Assembly: GCF_027111255.2 (NCBI RefSeq)
Contig: NZ_CP114285.2
Coordinates: 2,418,001-2,482,000 of the forward strand
Origin: Flavobacterium flavigenum
GTDB taxonomy: Bacteria > Bacteroidota > Bacteroidia > Flavobacteriales > Flavobacteriaceae
Length of the DNA: 64,000 nucleotides
Reading direction: 5' to 3'
In this document: piece after piece, positions 24,780 to 39,088 of the stretch
Layout: every line of letters begins with the position of its first letter
Position numbering within the stretch: the stretch's first letter is position 1
Notes under the pieces: generated by a model
What the model was told of the DNA's origin: nothing
Seen by the model: only the letters and a program-made list of their open reading frames with translations
The model's database searches: none
Program-made: the position numbers and the translations under genes

Positions 24780-27245
24780 TTACTTCACCAGGAAATTAAT
24801 TGTTCTGCTCATTGTATCACCATCAGCATCTTTAACTGTTAATACAAAAGATGCGAATCCTGATTCAATAGGCGTAAACTGAACTTCTTTTCCTTTTAAG
24901 ATTACTCGTCCATTAGTAAGATCCGAAAAAGTAAATACCGGACTTGCTTCGTATCCTTTAAAATAATCCGCAGCATTTAAAACGGTTTGCTCTCCAGATT
25001 TCACAAAGAAATGTGGCTGTGCCATCCAGTCTAAATAATTATCTAATTGTGTAAATCCGTCTTCGTCTAAATCCGCATTAGCATCTGAAAAATCTCCCGC
25101 TTTGGAATTTTCATTTAAACCAAATGCTTTTTCCCACCAGTCTGGCAAGCCATCATGATCAGTGTCCCAGTCTGCAGGACGGGTTTCTGATGAAAAGTTT
25201 GGCCATCCTCCTGCATCTTCTTCATTATCAATCATTCCGCCAAGACCGCTTTTACTTCCTTTATACGTAAAAGTTCCTTTTAAAGTCTCCTCTACAATGC
25301 GGTTATCATGCTTATCAAAAAATGGCTGATTCGCACCAACATCCGAAAGTACATTTTTATAAGCTCCTTTGGCTGACTGGGTATTTACATAAGACTCGAA
25401 GAAAGGTTTATCTACAAATGTCTCATAGTCTACTTTGTCGTTATTGGTAATAGTTCTTTTTCTGCCTTTTTCCTGAGATTTCTCATCAAAATAACCTGGC
25501 ATTACATTTCCGTCAAAGAAATAACGCTGCATTCCTTTTCCAACCCCTTCATGCTGTGCATTAAGTGCAACGAAAATTCCTGTTGAAGTGCCCGGTTTAT
25601 AGAAATTATTCACAAAATTAACTTCATTTGCTCCGCCGTCAGTAGTTCTTTTTCCCCAGTTGTAAACGACATTATTTCTAATGTCAAGTCTTCCTGTATA
25701 AAATCCGTCACCACTTAAACCTCCTCCAATACTCCAGTTTCTTCCGTAATTATGTGCCAGTAAATTATGGTGAAAACTTCCGATATCACCACCAATCGTT
25801 GCTGCATAACCGTGCATTTTTCCGGCCTCGTATTTATCGTGTCCGGCTACATTCAAAGCTTCTGAAATTAAAGTTCTCTGCAATGTGATATGATGCGCAC
25901 CACGCGAACTAAACGATTCATCAATTGTCCAGCTGATTGAACAGTGGTCGATAATACTATAATCTGCCCCTGTTAAACCCATACCGTCAAAAGTAGTTCC
26001 GCCTCCGATTCTTACTTTTAAAAATCGAATTACGCCATCATTTCCCGTTAAACCAATTGGTGCACGGCTAATCGTAATTCCCTCGCCGGGAGCTGTCTGT
26101 CCTGCAATAGTAATGTAAGGCTGATTGACCACTAATCTTGATTTCAACTGAATATTACCTGAAACGTTAAACACAATAGTTCTCGGTCCGATTTGCTGAT
26201 TAATGGCGTCACGTAAACTTCCAGGTCCATCGTCGTTTAGATTGGTTACTTCAACTACTTTTCCGCCACGCCCTCCAACGGCAAAACGCCCGTAACCTTC
26301 TGCTCCAGGAAAAGCCAATTGAGCCGGTTTGAATGACCATACATTTCCTAAAGTCACATTTCCTTTGGCGTCTACTTCGTCAACTCTCCAATAATACGTT
26401 GAACCGCTGTATAAATCAGAAACTGAAAATGTTCTGTCAGTTAATTTACCTTTGAATTCCTTTGAAGATTCAGTAGCATTGGCAACAGCATTTTTATCTT
26501 CGCCAAAAAACAATTTATGTGTAACTGCATTTTTTGAAGCATCCCATTCCAATAAAACCTTTTTATCCGCTGTAACGACATGTTCATTTGCATTTTCCGG
26601 TTTTGGAGAACGCGCCTGATTCATTAAATTTGGCGTATCAATTTCAAAACCATTGATTACTATTTGTTTTACAATATCCGGATTTGTGGTCGGATCAATT
26701 TCAAAACGAATAACAACCTCTTTCCCTTTTACAGCATTGAAAGTGACATAAGCCATTGTAGCATCAATTTTTGCATTAGCTCTCTGACTAGCATTTACCG
26801 TTTCCTGAAGTTTTCCGTTTACCAAGATTTTTATCGGTGAGAAAGTTTTTCCGGTAATGACATCAAAAGCATTGTGAAAAGTTAAAAGCGTGTGTTTTCC
26901 CGGCTTTAACCCGCTAATTTTCATTTCCAGATTTTCAGCTGTAACCAGTCCGTCAGCACCTAATCTATTGTAAAACGGTGCATTCATACCTACTTTATAC
27001 CATTTCGAACTGAAGTTGCCTTTCAGTTTAAATGTCACACCGTTAAAAACTTTTTGGTCTTCTTTCATATCATTTACCACCCACGAATCATAGCCCGGAG
27101 CATGAACTTCTTCAAGTCTTCTCTGAAAAAAGTCAAAATCAACTTTTACAATTTGTTTTTCAGTTGTTTTTCCAACCGATTGTGCCTGTACATTTGCTGA
27201 TAAAAGCGTTGCCAAAACAGCAGCACTTATTAATTTTTTAATCAT
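24780..27245 (-). CDS. Multidomain pectate lyase, PL1 family
   Basis: Secreted 821-residue lyase. Signal peptide 1-21. Residues about 30-205 form a carbohydrate-binding-like beta-sandwich (VKVDFDFFQRRLEEVHAPGY, FTFHNAF-like ALLTFHNAFDV region, VIRFEIDPTTNPDIV). A fibronectin-III-like module follows (about 215-310, VLLEWDASKNAVTHKLFFG, YYWRVDEVDAKGNV). The PL1 domain starts at LAFPGAEGYGRFAVGGRGG (about 312), with VVFNVSGNIQLKSR and IIDHCSISWTIDESFSS. Aspartate-rich calcium loops (DTDHDGLPDWWEKAFGL) and a C-terminal beta domain (FVLTVKDADGDTMS) complete it. It is longer than the 565-569 residue PL1 paralogues in this window and phylogenetically distinct by eye. It begins 15 bases after the DUF5703 stop, so the two are co-translated. 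Confidence 0.9.
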   Translation of the reverse strand: MIKKLISAAVLATLLSANVQAQSVGKTTEKQIVKVDFDFFQRRLEEVHAPGYDSWVVNDMKEDQKVFNGVTFKLKGNFSSKWYKVGMNAPFYNRLGADGLVTAENLEMKISGLKPGKHTLLTFHNAFDVITGKTFSPIKILVNGKLQETVNASQRANAKIDATMAYVTFNAVKGKEVVIRFEIDPTTNPDIVKQIVINGFEIDTPNLMNQARSPKPENANEHVVTADKKVLLEWDASKNAVTHKLFFGEDKNAVANATESSKEFKGKLTDRTFSVSDLYSGSTYYWRVDEVDAKGNVTLGNVWSFKPAQLAFPGAEGYGRFAVGGRGGKVVEVTNLNDDGPGSLRDAINQQIGPRTIVFNVSGNIQLKSRLVVNQPYITIAGQTAPGEGITISRAPIGLTGNDGVIRFLKVRIGGGTTFDGMGLTGADYSIIDHCSISWTIDESFSSRGAHHITLQRTLISEALNVAGHDKYEAGKMHGYAATIGGDIGSFHHNLLAHNYGRNWSIGGGLSGDGFYTGRLDIRNNVVYNWGKRTTDGGANEVNFVNNFYKPGTSTGIFVALNAQHEGVGKGMQRYFFDGNVMPGYFDEKSQEKGRKRTITNNDKVDYETFVDKPFFESYVNTQSAKGAYKNVLSDVGANQPFFDKHDNRIVEETLKGTFTYKGSKSGLGGMIDNEEDAGGWPNFSSETRPADWDTDHDGLPDWWEKAFGLNENSKAGDFSDANADLDEDGFTQLDNYLDWMAQPHFFVKSGEQTVLNAADYFKGYEASPVFTFSDLTNGRVILKGKEVQFTPIESGFASFVLTVKDADGDTMSRTINFLVK

Positions 27246-27260
27246 TTTAATTGGTAATAG

Positions 27261-29591
27261 TTAGTGTAATTTTTTCTTTTCTTCTGTTGAAATCCCTAAC
27301 AGATTAATAATGTCTTTTTTTCTTTCTTCTGGAATCACCCTAAAAACTTTTAATTCTCCATTAATAAGTTCGACTTCGACAGTTGTATTTTGTTTTGCAT
27401 GTAATTTAAAATGTACATTCCATTCTTTTGGCCAGGCCGGAAAAAGGTAAATTTTGCCATCGGCTTCCTGCAAAAGCATTTCCTGCATCCCGATCATACC
27501 TGCTCCGCCCCAGTTGTGGTCCGGAACCCAGTCAAAACCTGGTCCCCAGAATGTCGGGAAACGTCTTTCTGAATTGGTCATTTTTAGCAGATTATATTTC
27601 ATTGCTTCTTCAGTCAATCCCAAACGGGCAGAAAAAATATTATCCTGTTTCCAACCAATGTGACTTCTGAATTTTATCGCATCAGGATCATATTTCCATG
27701 TATTCAAAGCCGTTTCCAAATCAGGTTTTCCAACGCCGTAAATTCCCCACGGATAAACGGGATATAATTGCGGTACTTCAGTATTGTTAACCCGCTCCCA
27801 GGTTTTAGCAGGAAGCAAAACTTTATGATTCTCAATCTGCCCAAAATTTAAAGGTGGAATTCTATTTTGAAATGCTTTTAAATATTCAACGTCTTCTTTT
27901 GACAATTCATTCGCCGAAAGGTTTAAAAGATTTTCTGTAATTACGGTCAGAGCCGAAATCGTGCTATTTGCATTGTTAGCCATTTTATACGTTTCAGCAC
28001 CTGAACCTGGATAAAGAATTAACTTCCCGTTTCCATCTAATGCTTTTCTTCCTCTTTGTTTGGCTAAATACTGATAATGTTCATCAAAAAACCGAAGACA
28101 GCTAATGATAAATGGATTGTATTTCTGAATATCTTCGCCTGCATATTCTTTCTGTTTTAACATCATCTGGCAGAATTCAAAAACCGTGTCCCATTCGTAT
28201 TCGAGCCAGGCGTTGTATTCCATTCCCGGATCGTAATCTGCAGGGCGTTTCCATTCGTATTCTGCAGGATTGGGCAAACCAAAATTTTCTAATTGTTCTG
28301 TAAAAGATGCTCCGTTGTGGTTCCAATAGACTTTGCTTCTTAATTCGGCATTTTTCTGAAGGCTTAAATAATAATCCAGCTGGGATTTCATCATATCAAA
28401 ATCACCGCTTTTTACCATCGGATGATAAACCAATCGCTGGTTTTGAGCTGTCATTGTTCCTCCTCCCCAGTTTCTAAAATCAGGAGTAAAACTAAGGTCT
28501 TTGTTGGTATAAACGGGATCAACTGTAAAAAGTCCGCCGTTGAATTTGGTTGGATATTTCCCGTATGCATTACATCCGAGCATGTATCGGAACAACTGAT
28601 AATTCTGCCCAATCTGATATACCGAATCTTTAGTAGTCGATTGATTTTTTTGCGTATAAATAAAACTCCGGTTCCAGAAATTATTCCACCATATTATAGT
28701 GTTTTTTTCTGCTTGTTTTGAAGTCTTTTTATTTTCAGCGATCAAAGTTTTCAATCCGTTATTCCAAGTTGAAAAATCAGATTGACTGGTGTTTAAATAA
28801 ATTTCTAAAGATTGTTTTTTGGAAGGTTTTATGCTCGAAAGATTAAATCCTTTGAAATCGGTATCCTGATATTTCCCAAGATAGGTGCCATCAGGTTTCA
28901 GGTTTTCGCCAGTCATCATTCCTCCAAAAGTCAGATTGGCAATAGGATTCAGCATCTGGTCTTTTACTGATCCCATTTTCTGTTGTTTCACCGCTACATC
29001 AAAAACGGTTTGCTCACGATTTCTGTGGTAAAATTTCACTCCATTATTTTCAAAAGCAATAGAATCTTTAAAAATCACAACATCGCCCTGAGGCGCCCAT
29101 TTATAGGAATTGGCATTGTTTTCTTTTCCTTTTGAAATACGATTCTGATGACGCCAGCTTTCATAAGAAGCCGTCATTTTCAACGGCGTTTTACTTTCTA
29201 AATCCAAATGAATCATCGGATTAAAAACATCAACCCAAAGTTTGATTTTCGTATCATTTTGCCCCACTAAAATATAACCGTCTTTGAGTTTTAATTCCTG
29301 ATGAAAACCTTCATTATCCTTAAACGGATTTGGGGTTAAACTTACTTTTACACGACCCAGTTTCAATAAAGTATTATGTTCGTCAAAAGTCCCGCTTCGA
29401 GAGAAATAAAAATACAAATCGCCTTTCTCTACCCAGACATTCATCCCTATATCACCGCCGCCCAATGGCATTGATTCTGAGGAATTCTGGCTCTGAGTTG
29501 TCCAAACCTGATTGTAAGTATCGAGCACAGGAATTTGCGCTTTGATACAAAGCGTAGTGAATAGAGAAAATAGAAGTATTAAATTTTTCAT
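27261..29591 (-). CDS. DUF5703 protein, GH95/GH65-like alpha/alpha-barrel architecture
   Basis: Secreted, 776 residues, probably a glycoside hydrolase of unproven activity. Signal peptide 1-18. The N-terminal beta-supersandwich begins with YNQVWTTQSQNSSESMPLGG and GDIGMNVWVEKGDLYFYFS, typical of DUF5703. A linker with WWNNFWNRSFIYTQK leads into an alpha/alpha barrel (YMLGCNAYGKYPTKFNGGLF, FRNWGGGTMTAQNQRL, EYNAWLEYEWDTVFEFCQMM). The terminal part has GFDWVPDHNWGGAGMIGMQ followed by a small beta domain. These features recall GH95 and related clan families, whose members cleave fucose or galactose. In this locus a terminal pectin side-chain sugar is a reasonable guess. No function should be assigned from sequence alone. 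Start ATG at 29591. Confidence 0.78.
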   Translation of the reverse strand: MKNLILLFSLFTTLCIKAQIPVLDTYNQVWTTQSQNSSESMPLGGGDIGMNVWVEKGDLYFYFSRSGTFDEHNTLLKLGRVKVSLTPNPFKDNEGFHQELKLKDGYILVGQNDTKIKLWVDVFNPMIHLDLESKTPLKMTASYESWRHQNRISKGKENNANSYKWAPQGDVVIFKDSIAFENNGVKFYHRNREQTVFDVAVKQQKMGSVKDQMLNPIANLTFGGMMTGENLKPDGTYLGKYQDTDFKGFNLSSIKPSKKQSLEIYLNTSQSDFSTWNNGLKTLIAENKKTSKQAEKNTIIWWNNFWNRSFIYTQKNQSTTKDSVYQIGQNYQLFRYMLGCNAYGKYPTKFNGGLFTVDPVYTNKDLSFTPDFRNWGGGTMTAQNQRLVYHPMVKSGDFDMMKSQLDYYLSLQKNAELRSKVYWNHNGASFTEQLENFGLPNPAEYEWKRPADYDPGMEYNAWLEYEWDTVFEFCQMMLKQKEYAGEDIQKYNPFIISCLRFFDEHYQYLAKQRGRKALDGNGKLILYPGSGAETYKMANNANSTISALTVITENLLNLSANELSKEDVEYLKAFQNRIPPLNFGQIENHKVLLPAKTWERVNNTEVPQLYPVYPWGIYGVGKPDLETALNTWKYDPDAIKFRSHIGWKQDNIFSARLGLTEEAMKYNLLKMTNSERRFPTFWGPGFDWVPDHNWGGAGMIGMQEMLLQEADGKIYLFPAWPKEWNVHFKLHAKQNTTVEVELINGELKVFRVIPEERKKDIINLLGISTEEKKKLH

Positions 29592-29603
29592 TTTTTTATG
29601 CTG

Positions 29604-29691
29604 TCCTGCAAGGTTTTCAAAACCTTGTAGGTATAATTTTTAAGTTTCAATTTCAACTAAACACCTACAAGGTTTTGAAAACCTTGCAGGA
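29604..29691. repeat. Paired 29-base palindromes in inverted orientation (CAAGGTTTT type)
   Basis: A 29-base unit starting TCCTGCAAGGTTTTCAAAA (29604-29632) is followed 30 bases later by its perfect reverse complement (29663-29691). Each unit is itself a palindrome. The arrangement parallels 57073-57219 with a different core sequence. It sits between the SGNH and DUF5703 genes. Confidence 0.85.
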
Positions 29692-29702
29692 ACGGTTAGA
29701 AT

Positions 29703-31136
29703 CTACCATTCATCCGTCCTAAACGAAGAAACCGGCAAACCGCCGCCACTAAACAATTCTGCTTTAGCGAAATCTTTCCACAAGTAACGAATAGCTACAG
29801 GCTTCGCTACTTTATCCGAAGTCAGCACCACCGATTTTCTTCTCACCACTGTTTTGGCCGGATAAAAAACCTTGTCCTCTCCAGCCAATTCAAAACCTAA
29901 AACTTCCTTATCATAAGCCGTTATTCCATTTTCCACATTATCAAAAGAAACCGTTACAGCTCCATCTTTTATTTCCATCGATTTGTATTTTGGGCTTTCA
30001 AATTCAAAGCCTTCTATTCCATAGGTTCTTGCCAAAGCCTGAAAAGCCAGTCGGTTTCCTCCTTTTTCCTTGTCCATTGGGTGAATGTTATTTTCTTCGC
30101 CAACGTCCATCAAAACTGCCATTCCTGAATTTGGAATTGCTGCCGAAGCCTTCAATTGCGCTTCTCTCAAATAAGCCGAATTGTATTTTTCCAGATAATC
30201 TTTTGGATGAAAAGATGCATAATTAAACGGTGCAATCTGAGCGTAGTAAAACGGAAAATCGCCTAGTTTCCAAAGTGCTCTCCAGCTTGAAACCATCTTT
30301 TTCATCAAAGCAGTATATTCAGAAGCTCTTTCGTAATTCGATTCTCCTTGGTACCAGATACAACCTTTGATTCCGTAACCAATAACCGGCGAAAGCATTC
30401 CGTTAAACAGAGTCGTAGGAACTCGGTTTGGGTCTTTTGCCAATTCTTCTTTTGTAGTCGGAATTTTAGCGCTCGCAAAATCTTTCAGCATTTCCTGATT
30501 CATCCACGCTTCCATACTTGATCCTCCGTACGAAACGTGAATTAATCCTACGGGCACATTTAAAACTTCCTGTAAAAGTGATCCGAAATACCAGGCCGTT
30601 GCACTAAAATTCGAAGTCGATTTTGGCGAAGCCACTTCCCATTTTCCTTCAAAATCATCTTTTGGTTCTAAAACTGTCGCACGCGGAATCGTAATTAACC
30701 GAATATTTTTATTGGTTGATCTAACGATTATTTCGTTTCCGTTTTTAACGGGCTGTCCCTGAAATCCTTTCAAAGGCATTTCCATATTCGATTGTCCGGA
30801 ACACAGCCAAACTTCGCCGATCAAAATATTTTGGATTGTAATTTTTTCTTTTCCTTCAGTAACTTCAATTGTAAACGGACCGCCTGCAGTTGGCGTTTGC
30901 AATGCTGTTTTCCATTTACCGGAAGCATCGGCTTTAGTTTTGTAAATTTTAGAATTCCACGATGTTTTGATCATAACACTGGCGTTCTTTTCTGCCCAGC
31001 CCCAAATTGGTGCGTTTGATTTTTGTTGCAACATCATATTGTCCGTAAACAATGCAGGTAGTTTGATGTTTGCATTGATTTGTAAACTTGCTAAAAACAC
31101 AAAAAGTGCAATAATTGAATTTCTAAAATTTCTCAT
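29703..31136 (-). CDS. SGNH-family carbohydrate acetylesterase (sialate O-acetylesterase-like)
   Basis: Secreted esterase, 477 residues from the ATG at 31136; the GTG at 31166 lies in a palindrome and is rejected. Signal peptide ends near residue 22 (ASLQINA). After a small N-terminal beta-sandwich (LPALFTDNMMLQQ, PIWGWAEKNASVMI), the SGNH domain shows GEVWLCSGQSNMEMPL with the nucleophile Ser116, GCIWYQGESNYERA, and HPMDKEKGGNRLA supplying the catalytic His. A C-terminal beta domain ends YLWKDFAKAELF. Annotated relatives are called sialate O-acetylesterases, but sialic acid is absent from pectin, so deacetylation of rhamnogalacturonan is more likely here. It follows the GH106 gene and would clear acetyl groups that block rhamnosidases and lyases. 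Confidence 0.85.
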   Translation of the reverse strand: MRNFRNSIIALFVFLASLQINANIKLPALFTDNMMLQQKSNAPIWGWAEKNASVMIKTSWNSKIYKTKADASGKWKTALQTPTAGGPFTIEVTEGKEKITIQNILIGEVWLCSGQSNMEMPLKGFQGQPVKNGNEIIVRSTNKNIRLITIPRATVLEPKDDFEGKWEVASPKSTSNFSATAWYFGSLLQEVLNVPVGLIHVSYGGSSMEAWMNQEMLKDFASAKIPTTKEELAKDPNRVPTTLFNGMLSPVIGYGIKGCIWYQGESNYERASEYTALMKKMVSSWRALWKLGDFPFYYAQIAPFNYASFHPKDYLEKYNSAYLREAQLKASAAIPNSGMAVLMDVGEENNIHPMDKEKGGNRLAFQALARTYGIEGFEFESPKYKSMEIKDGAVTVSFDNVENGITAYDKEVLGFELAGEDKVFYPAKTVVRRKSVVLTSDKVAKPVAIRYLWKDFAKAELFSGGGLPVSSFRTDEW

Positions 31137-31157
31137 TTTTATATTTTTTTCCCACCG

Positions 31158-31210
31158 CGAATTCACGAATTATTTTTTTACAATCTTTGAGAATAAAATT
31201 CGTGAATTCG
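31158..31210. repeat. Hairpin CGAATTCACGAAT / ATTCGTGAATTCG
   Basis: Perfect 13-base arms at 31158-31170 and 31198-31210, with flanking CCAC...GTGG extending the match imperfectly. It lies between the GH106 stop and the SGNH start, and is a further intergenic palindrome type. Confidence 0.75.
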
Positions 31211-31219
31211 TGGCTAATA

Positions 31220-34200
31220 TTATTTTTCTTTTACAATACTTACTGGCCCCAACAATCCTGCTTTCAAAAGCGGGTTTCCTTCCAATCTATATGGCGCTGT
31301 TGTCCACGTTAATCTTTCTTCTTTTGGCAATTTTTGATCACCCATTAATCGGTTTGCCCAGGTATTGGTGATTTTAATTATAATTTCGTTTTTGCCTTTT
31401 TTAAGTGCTTTTGAAATATCAGTTTTATAAGGAAATGTCCAAAGTGTGCCACAGTCTTTTCCATTAATTGAAACTTCGGCAATGTTGGCAATTTCACCTA
31501 AATCAAGCCAGATTTTATCGGAAGCTTTTCCTTTCCAGACAAATTCTTTTTTGTACGAAGCTGTTCCCGAATAATATTTTATCTGCTCATTTTCGGATAT
31601 TGACCAATCAAAAAGCTTGTTGATCTTTACAATCTCTTTCGGACCTTTATATTCCGAATCAAATTGTAATTCCCAGTTTTCATCTAAAACCTGAACGGTT
31701 TCAAATTGAGCCTCTTTTGCTTTAGCTAACACCTCTTTTGTTTCTTCTTTAAAAATTACAAAACCGGATTCATTAGCGTCTAAAGTTACCGAAACAATTG
31801 TTCTACCGTTTTCAATTTTCCAGTTATTTAAAACAATCATTTTATCAGTTACCGGATTATACCATTTTGGCGTTTTCCCCGAAATTCTAAAAGATGCTTC
31901 AAAGTTTCTTTTTGCTGAATTTTGATTCGAAAGAAAATAAATATCTTCTTCTTCGGATTTTCTATGTGTCCAGGCAATGGTTTCAGCATCGGCTCTGTTT
32001 AGATTTGGGAAATAAACATCCTGCGTAATCCCGATGGAAGCAAAATCATTTCCTAAATATGGTAATTTGACAACCGTTCCTTTTCCGATTTTCCACGAAG
32101 ATGAATTGGCGTTATTCCAAATTTCATCAATTACAATTTGCCATTTCTTTTGATCGGCTTCGGAATGTATTCCCGGCTGTATATTGGGTTTATCCTCTAC
32201 AAAAATAGTTCCACCTTCTTTTAGCAATTGCAGTATTTTTTCGGCGGAAGCCAAAGACAAAATTTTGTTTGGTGCCATTTTATGACTTCCCGGAAAGAGT
32301 AAAGCGCCATATTCAATTCCGCCTCCGAAAGTGATTTTTCCGTTTTGAACTTTTGCTCTATTGATCAAAACATCGGCATTGAATGAATCGTATTGATAAC
32401 CGTTCAACGGATTTATCCATTGTGATAAATCTGTTATATTTTTTGAATAGGTAACTTCTTTAGGCATTTTGGCCGTTGGCTGACCTTCATTTTCCAAACG
32501 GATTTTCTCGCTTTCGAGTCTTGCTGCACCAAACACATTCGGAATAAACGGTACCAATCGATCCGGTACAAAAGAACGCGAAGGGAAATCTTCGCCAATA
32601 AAAACCGCCAAATCAATTACAGGTTTTCCTTTTTGTAACTGAAATTGAACTCTTTGACAATAATCAAACCACGCTTTTCCGGGTTTCCACCAAGTTTGGT
32701 CTCTTTGGAAAAAAGTTCCGATATCATCTAAAGTCATTCCCGGCTTTCTATCCGTCCACGGATTGTGCACAAAAACATGGTAGAATAATCGGTTGATTCC
32801 CAAAGCATAATTTCGGTCTGCCGTAGTTTTCAGATTTCCGGGATGTTCGTCCCAATCCATTCGCAAAGCCGTAAAAGATTCTGCCTGAATAATGTCTTTT
32901 CCGTAAATATGTCCGCCCGAAATCGCATCGACCATATCAAAAGGTTTATCATGCGTTGGGCTTTTTAACCAAAACTCTCCGCCCGGATAATCAACATATT
33001 TATAGTGAAGTAATGCATCGCTCATCATCGTCGGCGCAACATTTTCTGAACTTAATTTGACATTGTATTCTTTGGCAATTTGGGCAACGGTTCCATAGAA
33101 ATTATCCGCAACTAAATCTCCAATAGTTTTTCTAACATCGTATAAAACTTTCTCTGAGAAATCGGCACTCTCTATCGGAATTCCTGCCATCACAGGAAGA
33201 TATTCAACCAAATCATAACCGCGTCTTTTTTTAAATTCGTCCCTAAAAACCGAAGACCAGTTTTGGCTTCCGCATTCCCAGCTGTCAAAATGAAGGATTT
33301 CCAGAACTTTTGAAGCCAGTTCAGGTCCGGCAAAACGAACGGCTTCACCAAACCAGTGATCCAGTTGAAAACGAATTAATTCCGGATTGAATTTATCTAC
33401 TTCCAATCCTTTCCCTGCTCCGCCAGTTGCATTTTCATGTCCTGTTGAAGTATGCCCCATTCGGATAATTTTCCATTTTCCTTTTGGGGCTTTCCAGTTC
33501 AGATTGCCATTAGCATCAACAAAATTGGAAATATTAATAATCTCTGATTTTTTAAATGATTCAGAATTCGGAATTTGTTTCTCGGTTGTTTGCGGAGTCA
33601 AACGCCAGATTGCACCTGATTTTCCTTCGTAATTATTTATTACCGATTGATTTGAAAGTGTAATTTTACTCACTTTTAAATTCTGTTTCCATTTCGCAAA
33701 ATCCAGATCTTCCGCTCCGGGTTCAGTTCCGATTGGATCATACACAAATCGGAAATATTTTGCGGTAACAGGCGCAATGGTATGCGTATTTGGAAAATCC
33801 ATATCCTGCCAGCCGTGGCGAGGTGCGATCAGTCTTTCGTGGAATTTAAAATTAACTCCATCATTACTAACCTCAACGATTAAACGCTGTGCCTGATAAT
33901 CTCTTCCTTTGGTTTCAATAACAATTGATTTGCAGGTAAAAGGCTGAGTAAATTCGTACTGAATCCAGCCTGCATCGGCAAATTTGAAGTTTTCGTCTTT
34001 TTTAGGATCGGCCAAAAATGAAGCATCAGTATTGTTAGATGTCGTAACTTTTGGTAATTGAATCTGTGAAGTAGTCTGATATTCTTTTATAGGAACAGCA
34101 AATGTCGCAATGTCTTTATAATAATCTTTGTAATGTTCGGGAACTGGCAGTTTTGAAGTCACTTTTTTCCCTCCTAAAATTTCTGCCGTTGACCAAACCA

Positions 34201-34606
34201 CTTTCTGCATCGACATTTCTGGTGTAATCCACGGACCGCCTGCAACTGCAAATCCGTCTGCGCCGTGAAAAGCGAGTTTCAAACCTAAACGATCGGCTTC
34301 TTTAAAAGCCCAATGAATCATATCCCAAAATTCGGGAGTCAATTGCAAAACTGGCGGATCAATTAATTGGGGATTTGCCGGACCTTTGATCGTCATTAAA
34401 TAAGCACCTGCAATTCCAGCTTGTTTCATGGCTTCTAAATCGGCTGTGATCCCGGGTTTGGAATACGCCGATTTCATCCAATACCAATATACCCATGGTT
34501 TTGAGGATTCAAATGTTGGCTGAAAAGATTCTTTTTTATAAACTTCCTGTGCCGAGACGAAGCTTGCAAATAGAAGGATAAAAAAGAGGTGTTTTTTTTG
34601 AAACAT
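31220..34606 (-). CDS. Alpha-L-rhamnosidase, GH106 family
   Basis: Secreted exo-enzyme, 1128 residues, removing terminal rhamnose from rhamnogalacturonan. Signal peptide 1-19. The opening WVYWYWMKSAYSKPGITADL and AGIAGAYLMTIKG are typical of GH106. An inserted F5/8-type galactose-binding-like domain is visible at about 205-320 (GWIQYEFTQPFTCKSIVIE, LIVEVSNDGVNFKF). The barrel carries HFDSWECGSQNW and IIQAESFTALRMDWDEHPG, matching the conserved catalytic Glu neighbourhoods of the family. A beta-sandwich ends the protein (IWLDLGEIANIAEVSINGK, ITNTWANRLMGDQ). It lies 73 bases downstream of the beta-galactosidase gene, with a CGCAGATT palindrome between. Together with the two GH78 genes it makes three rhamnosidases of two folds. 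Start ATG at 34606. Confidence 0.9.
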   Translation of the reverse strand: MFQKKHLFFILLFASFVSAQEVYKKESFQPTFESSKPWVYWYWMKSAYSKPGITADLEAMKQAGIAGAYLMTIKGPANPQLIDPPVLQLTPEFWDMIHWAFKEADRLGLKLAFHGADGFAVAGGPWITPEMSMQKVVWSTAEILGGKKVTSKLPVPEHYKDYYKDIATFAVPIKEYQTTSQIQLPKVTTSNNTDASFLADPKKDENFKFADAGWIQYEFTQPFTCKSIVIETKGRDYQAQRLIVEVSNDGVNFKFHERLIAPRHGWQDMDFPNTHTIAPVTAKYFRFVYDPIGTEPGAEDLDFAKWKQNLKVSKITLSNQSVINNYEGKSGAIWRLTPQTTEKQIPNSESFKKSEIINISNFVDANGNLNWKAPKGKWKIIRMGHTSTGHENATGGAGKGLEVDKFNPELIRFQLDHWFGEAVRFAGPELASKVLEILHFDSWECGSQNWSSVFRDEFKKRRGYDLVEYLPVMAGIPIESADFSEKVLYDVRKTIGDLVADNFYGTVAQIAKEYNVKLSSENVAPTMMSDALLHYKYVDYPGGEFWLKSPTHDKPFDMVDAISGGHIYGKDIIQAESFTALRMDWDEHPGNLKTTADRNYALGINRLFYHVFVHNPWTDRKPGMTLDDIGTFFQRDQTWWKPGKAWFDYCQRVQFQLQKGKPVIDLAVFIGEDFPSRSFVPDRLVPFIPNVFGAARLESEKIRLENEGQPTAKMPKEVTYSKNITDLSQWINPLNGYQYDSFNADVLINRAKVQNGKITFGGGIEYGALLFPGSHKMAPNKILSLASAEKILQLLKEGGTIFVEDKPNIQPGIHSEADQKKWQIVIDEIWNNANSSSWKIGKGTVVKLPYLGNDFASIGITQDVYFPNLNRADAETIAWTHRKSEEEDIYFLSNQNSAKRNFEASFRISGKTPKWYNPVTDKMIVLNNWKIENGRTIVSVTLDANESGFVIFKEETKEVLAKAKEAQFETVQVLDENWELQFDSEYKGPKEIVKINKLFDWSISENEQIKYYSGTASYKKEFVWKGKASDKIWLDLGEIANIAEVSINGKDCGTLWTFPYKTDISKALKKGKNEIIIKITNTWANRLMGDQKLPKEERLTWTTAPYRLEGNPLLKAGLLGPVSIVKEK

Positions 34607-34616
34607 TGCCGAATTT

Positions 34617-34672
34617 GTTTTTATAAATCTGCGTGCTATAATTTTTCACGCAGATTTAGCAGATTATTTTTG
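34617..34672. repeat. CGCAGATT-family palindrome
   Basis: AAATCTGCGTG...CACGCAGATTTAGCAGATT forms a compact hairpin in the gap between the GH2 and GH106 genes. Same family as 3106 and 13503. Confidence 0.7.
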
Positions 34673-34679
34673 ATGTTTT

Positions 34680-39088
<4,409 letters not shown>

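Noticed and set aside
3106..34672. CGCAGATT repeats as a CRISPR array
   Set aside because: Copies are far apart, palindromic, variable and separated by genes; no cas genes are present.
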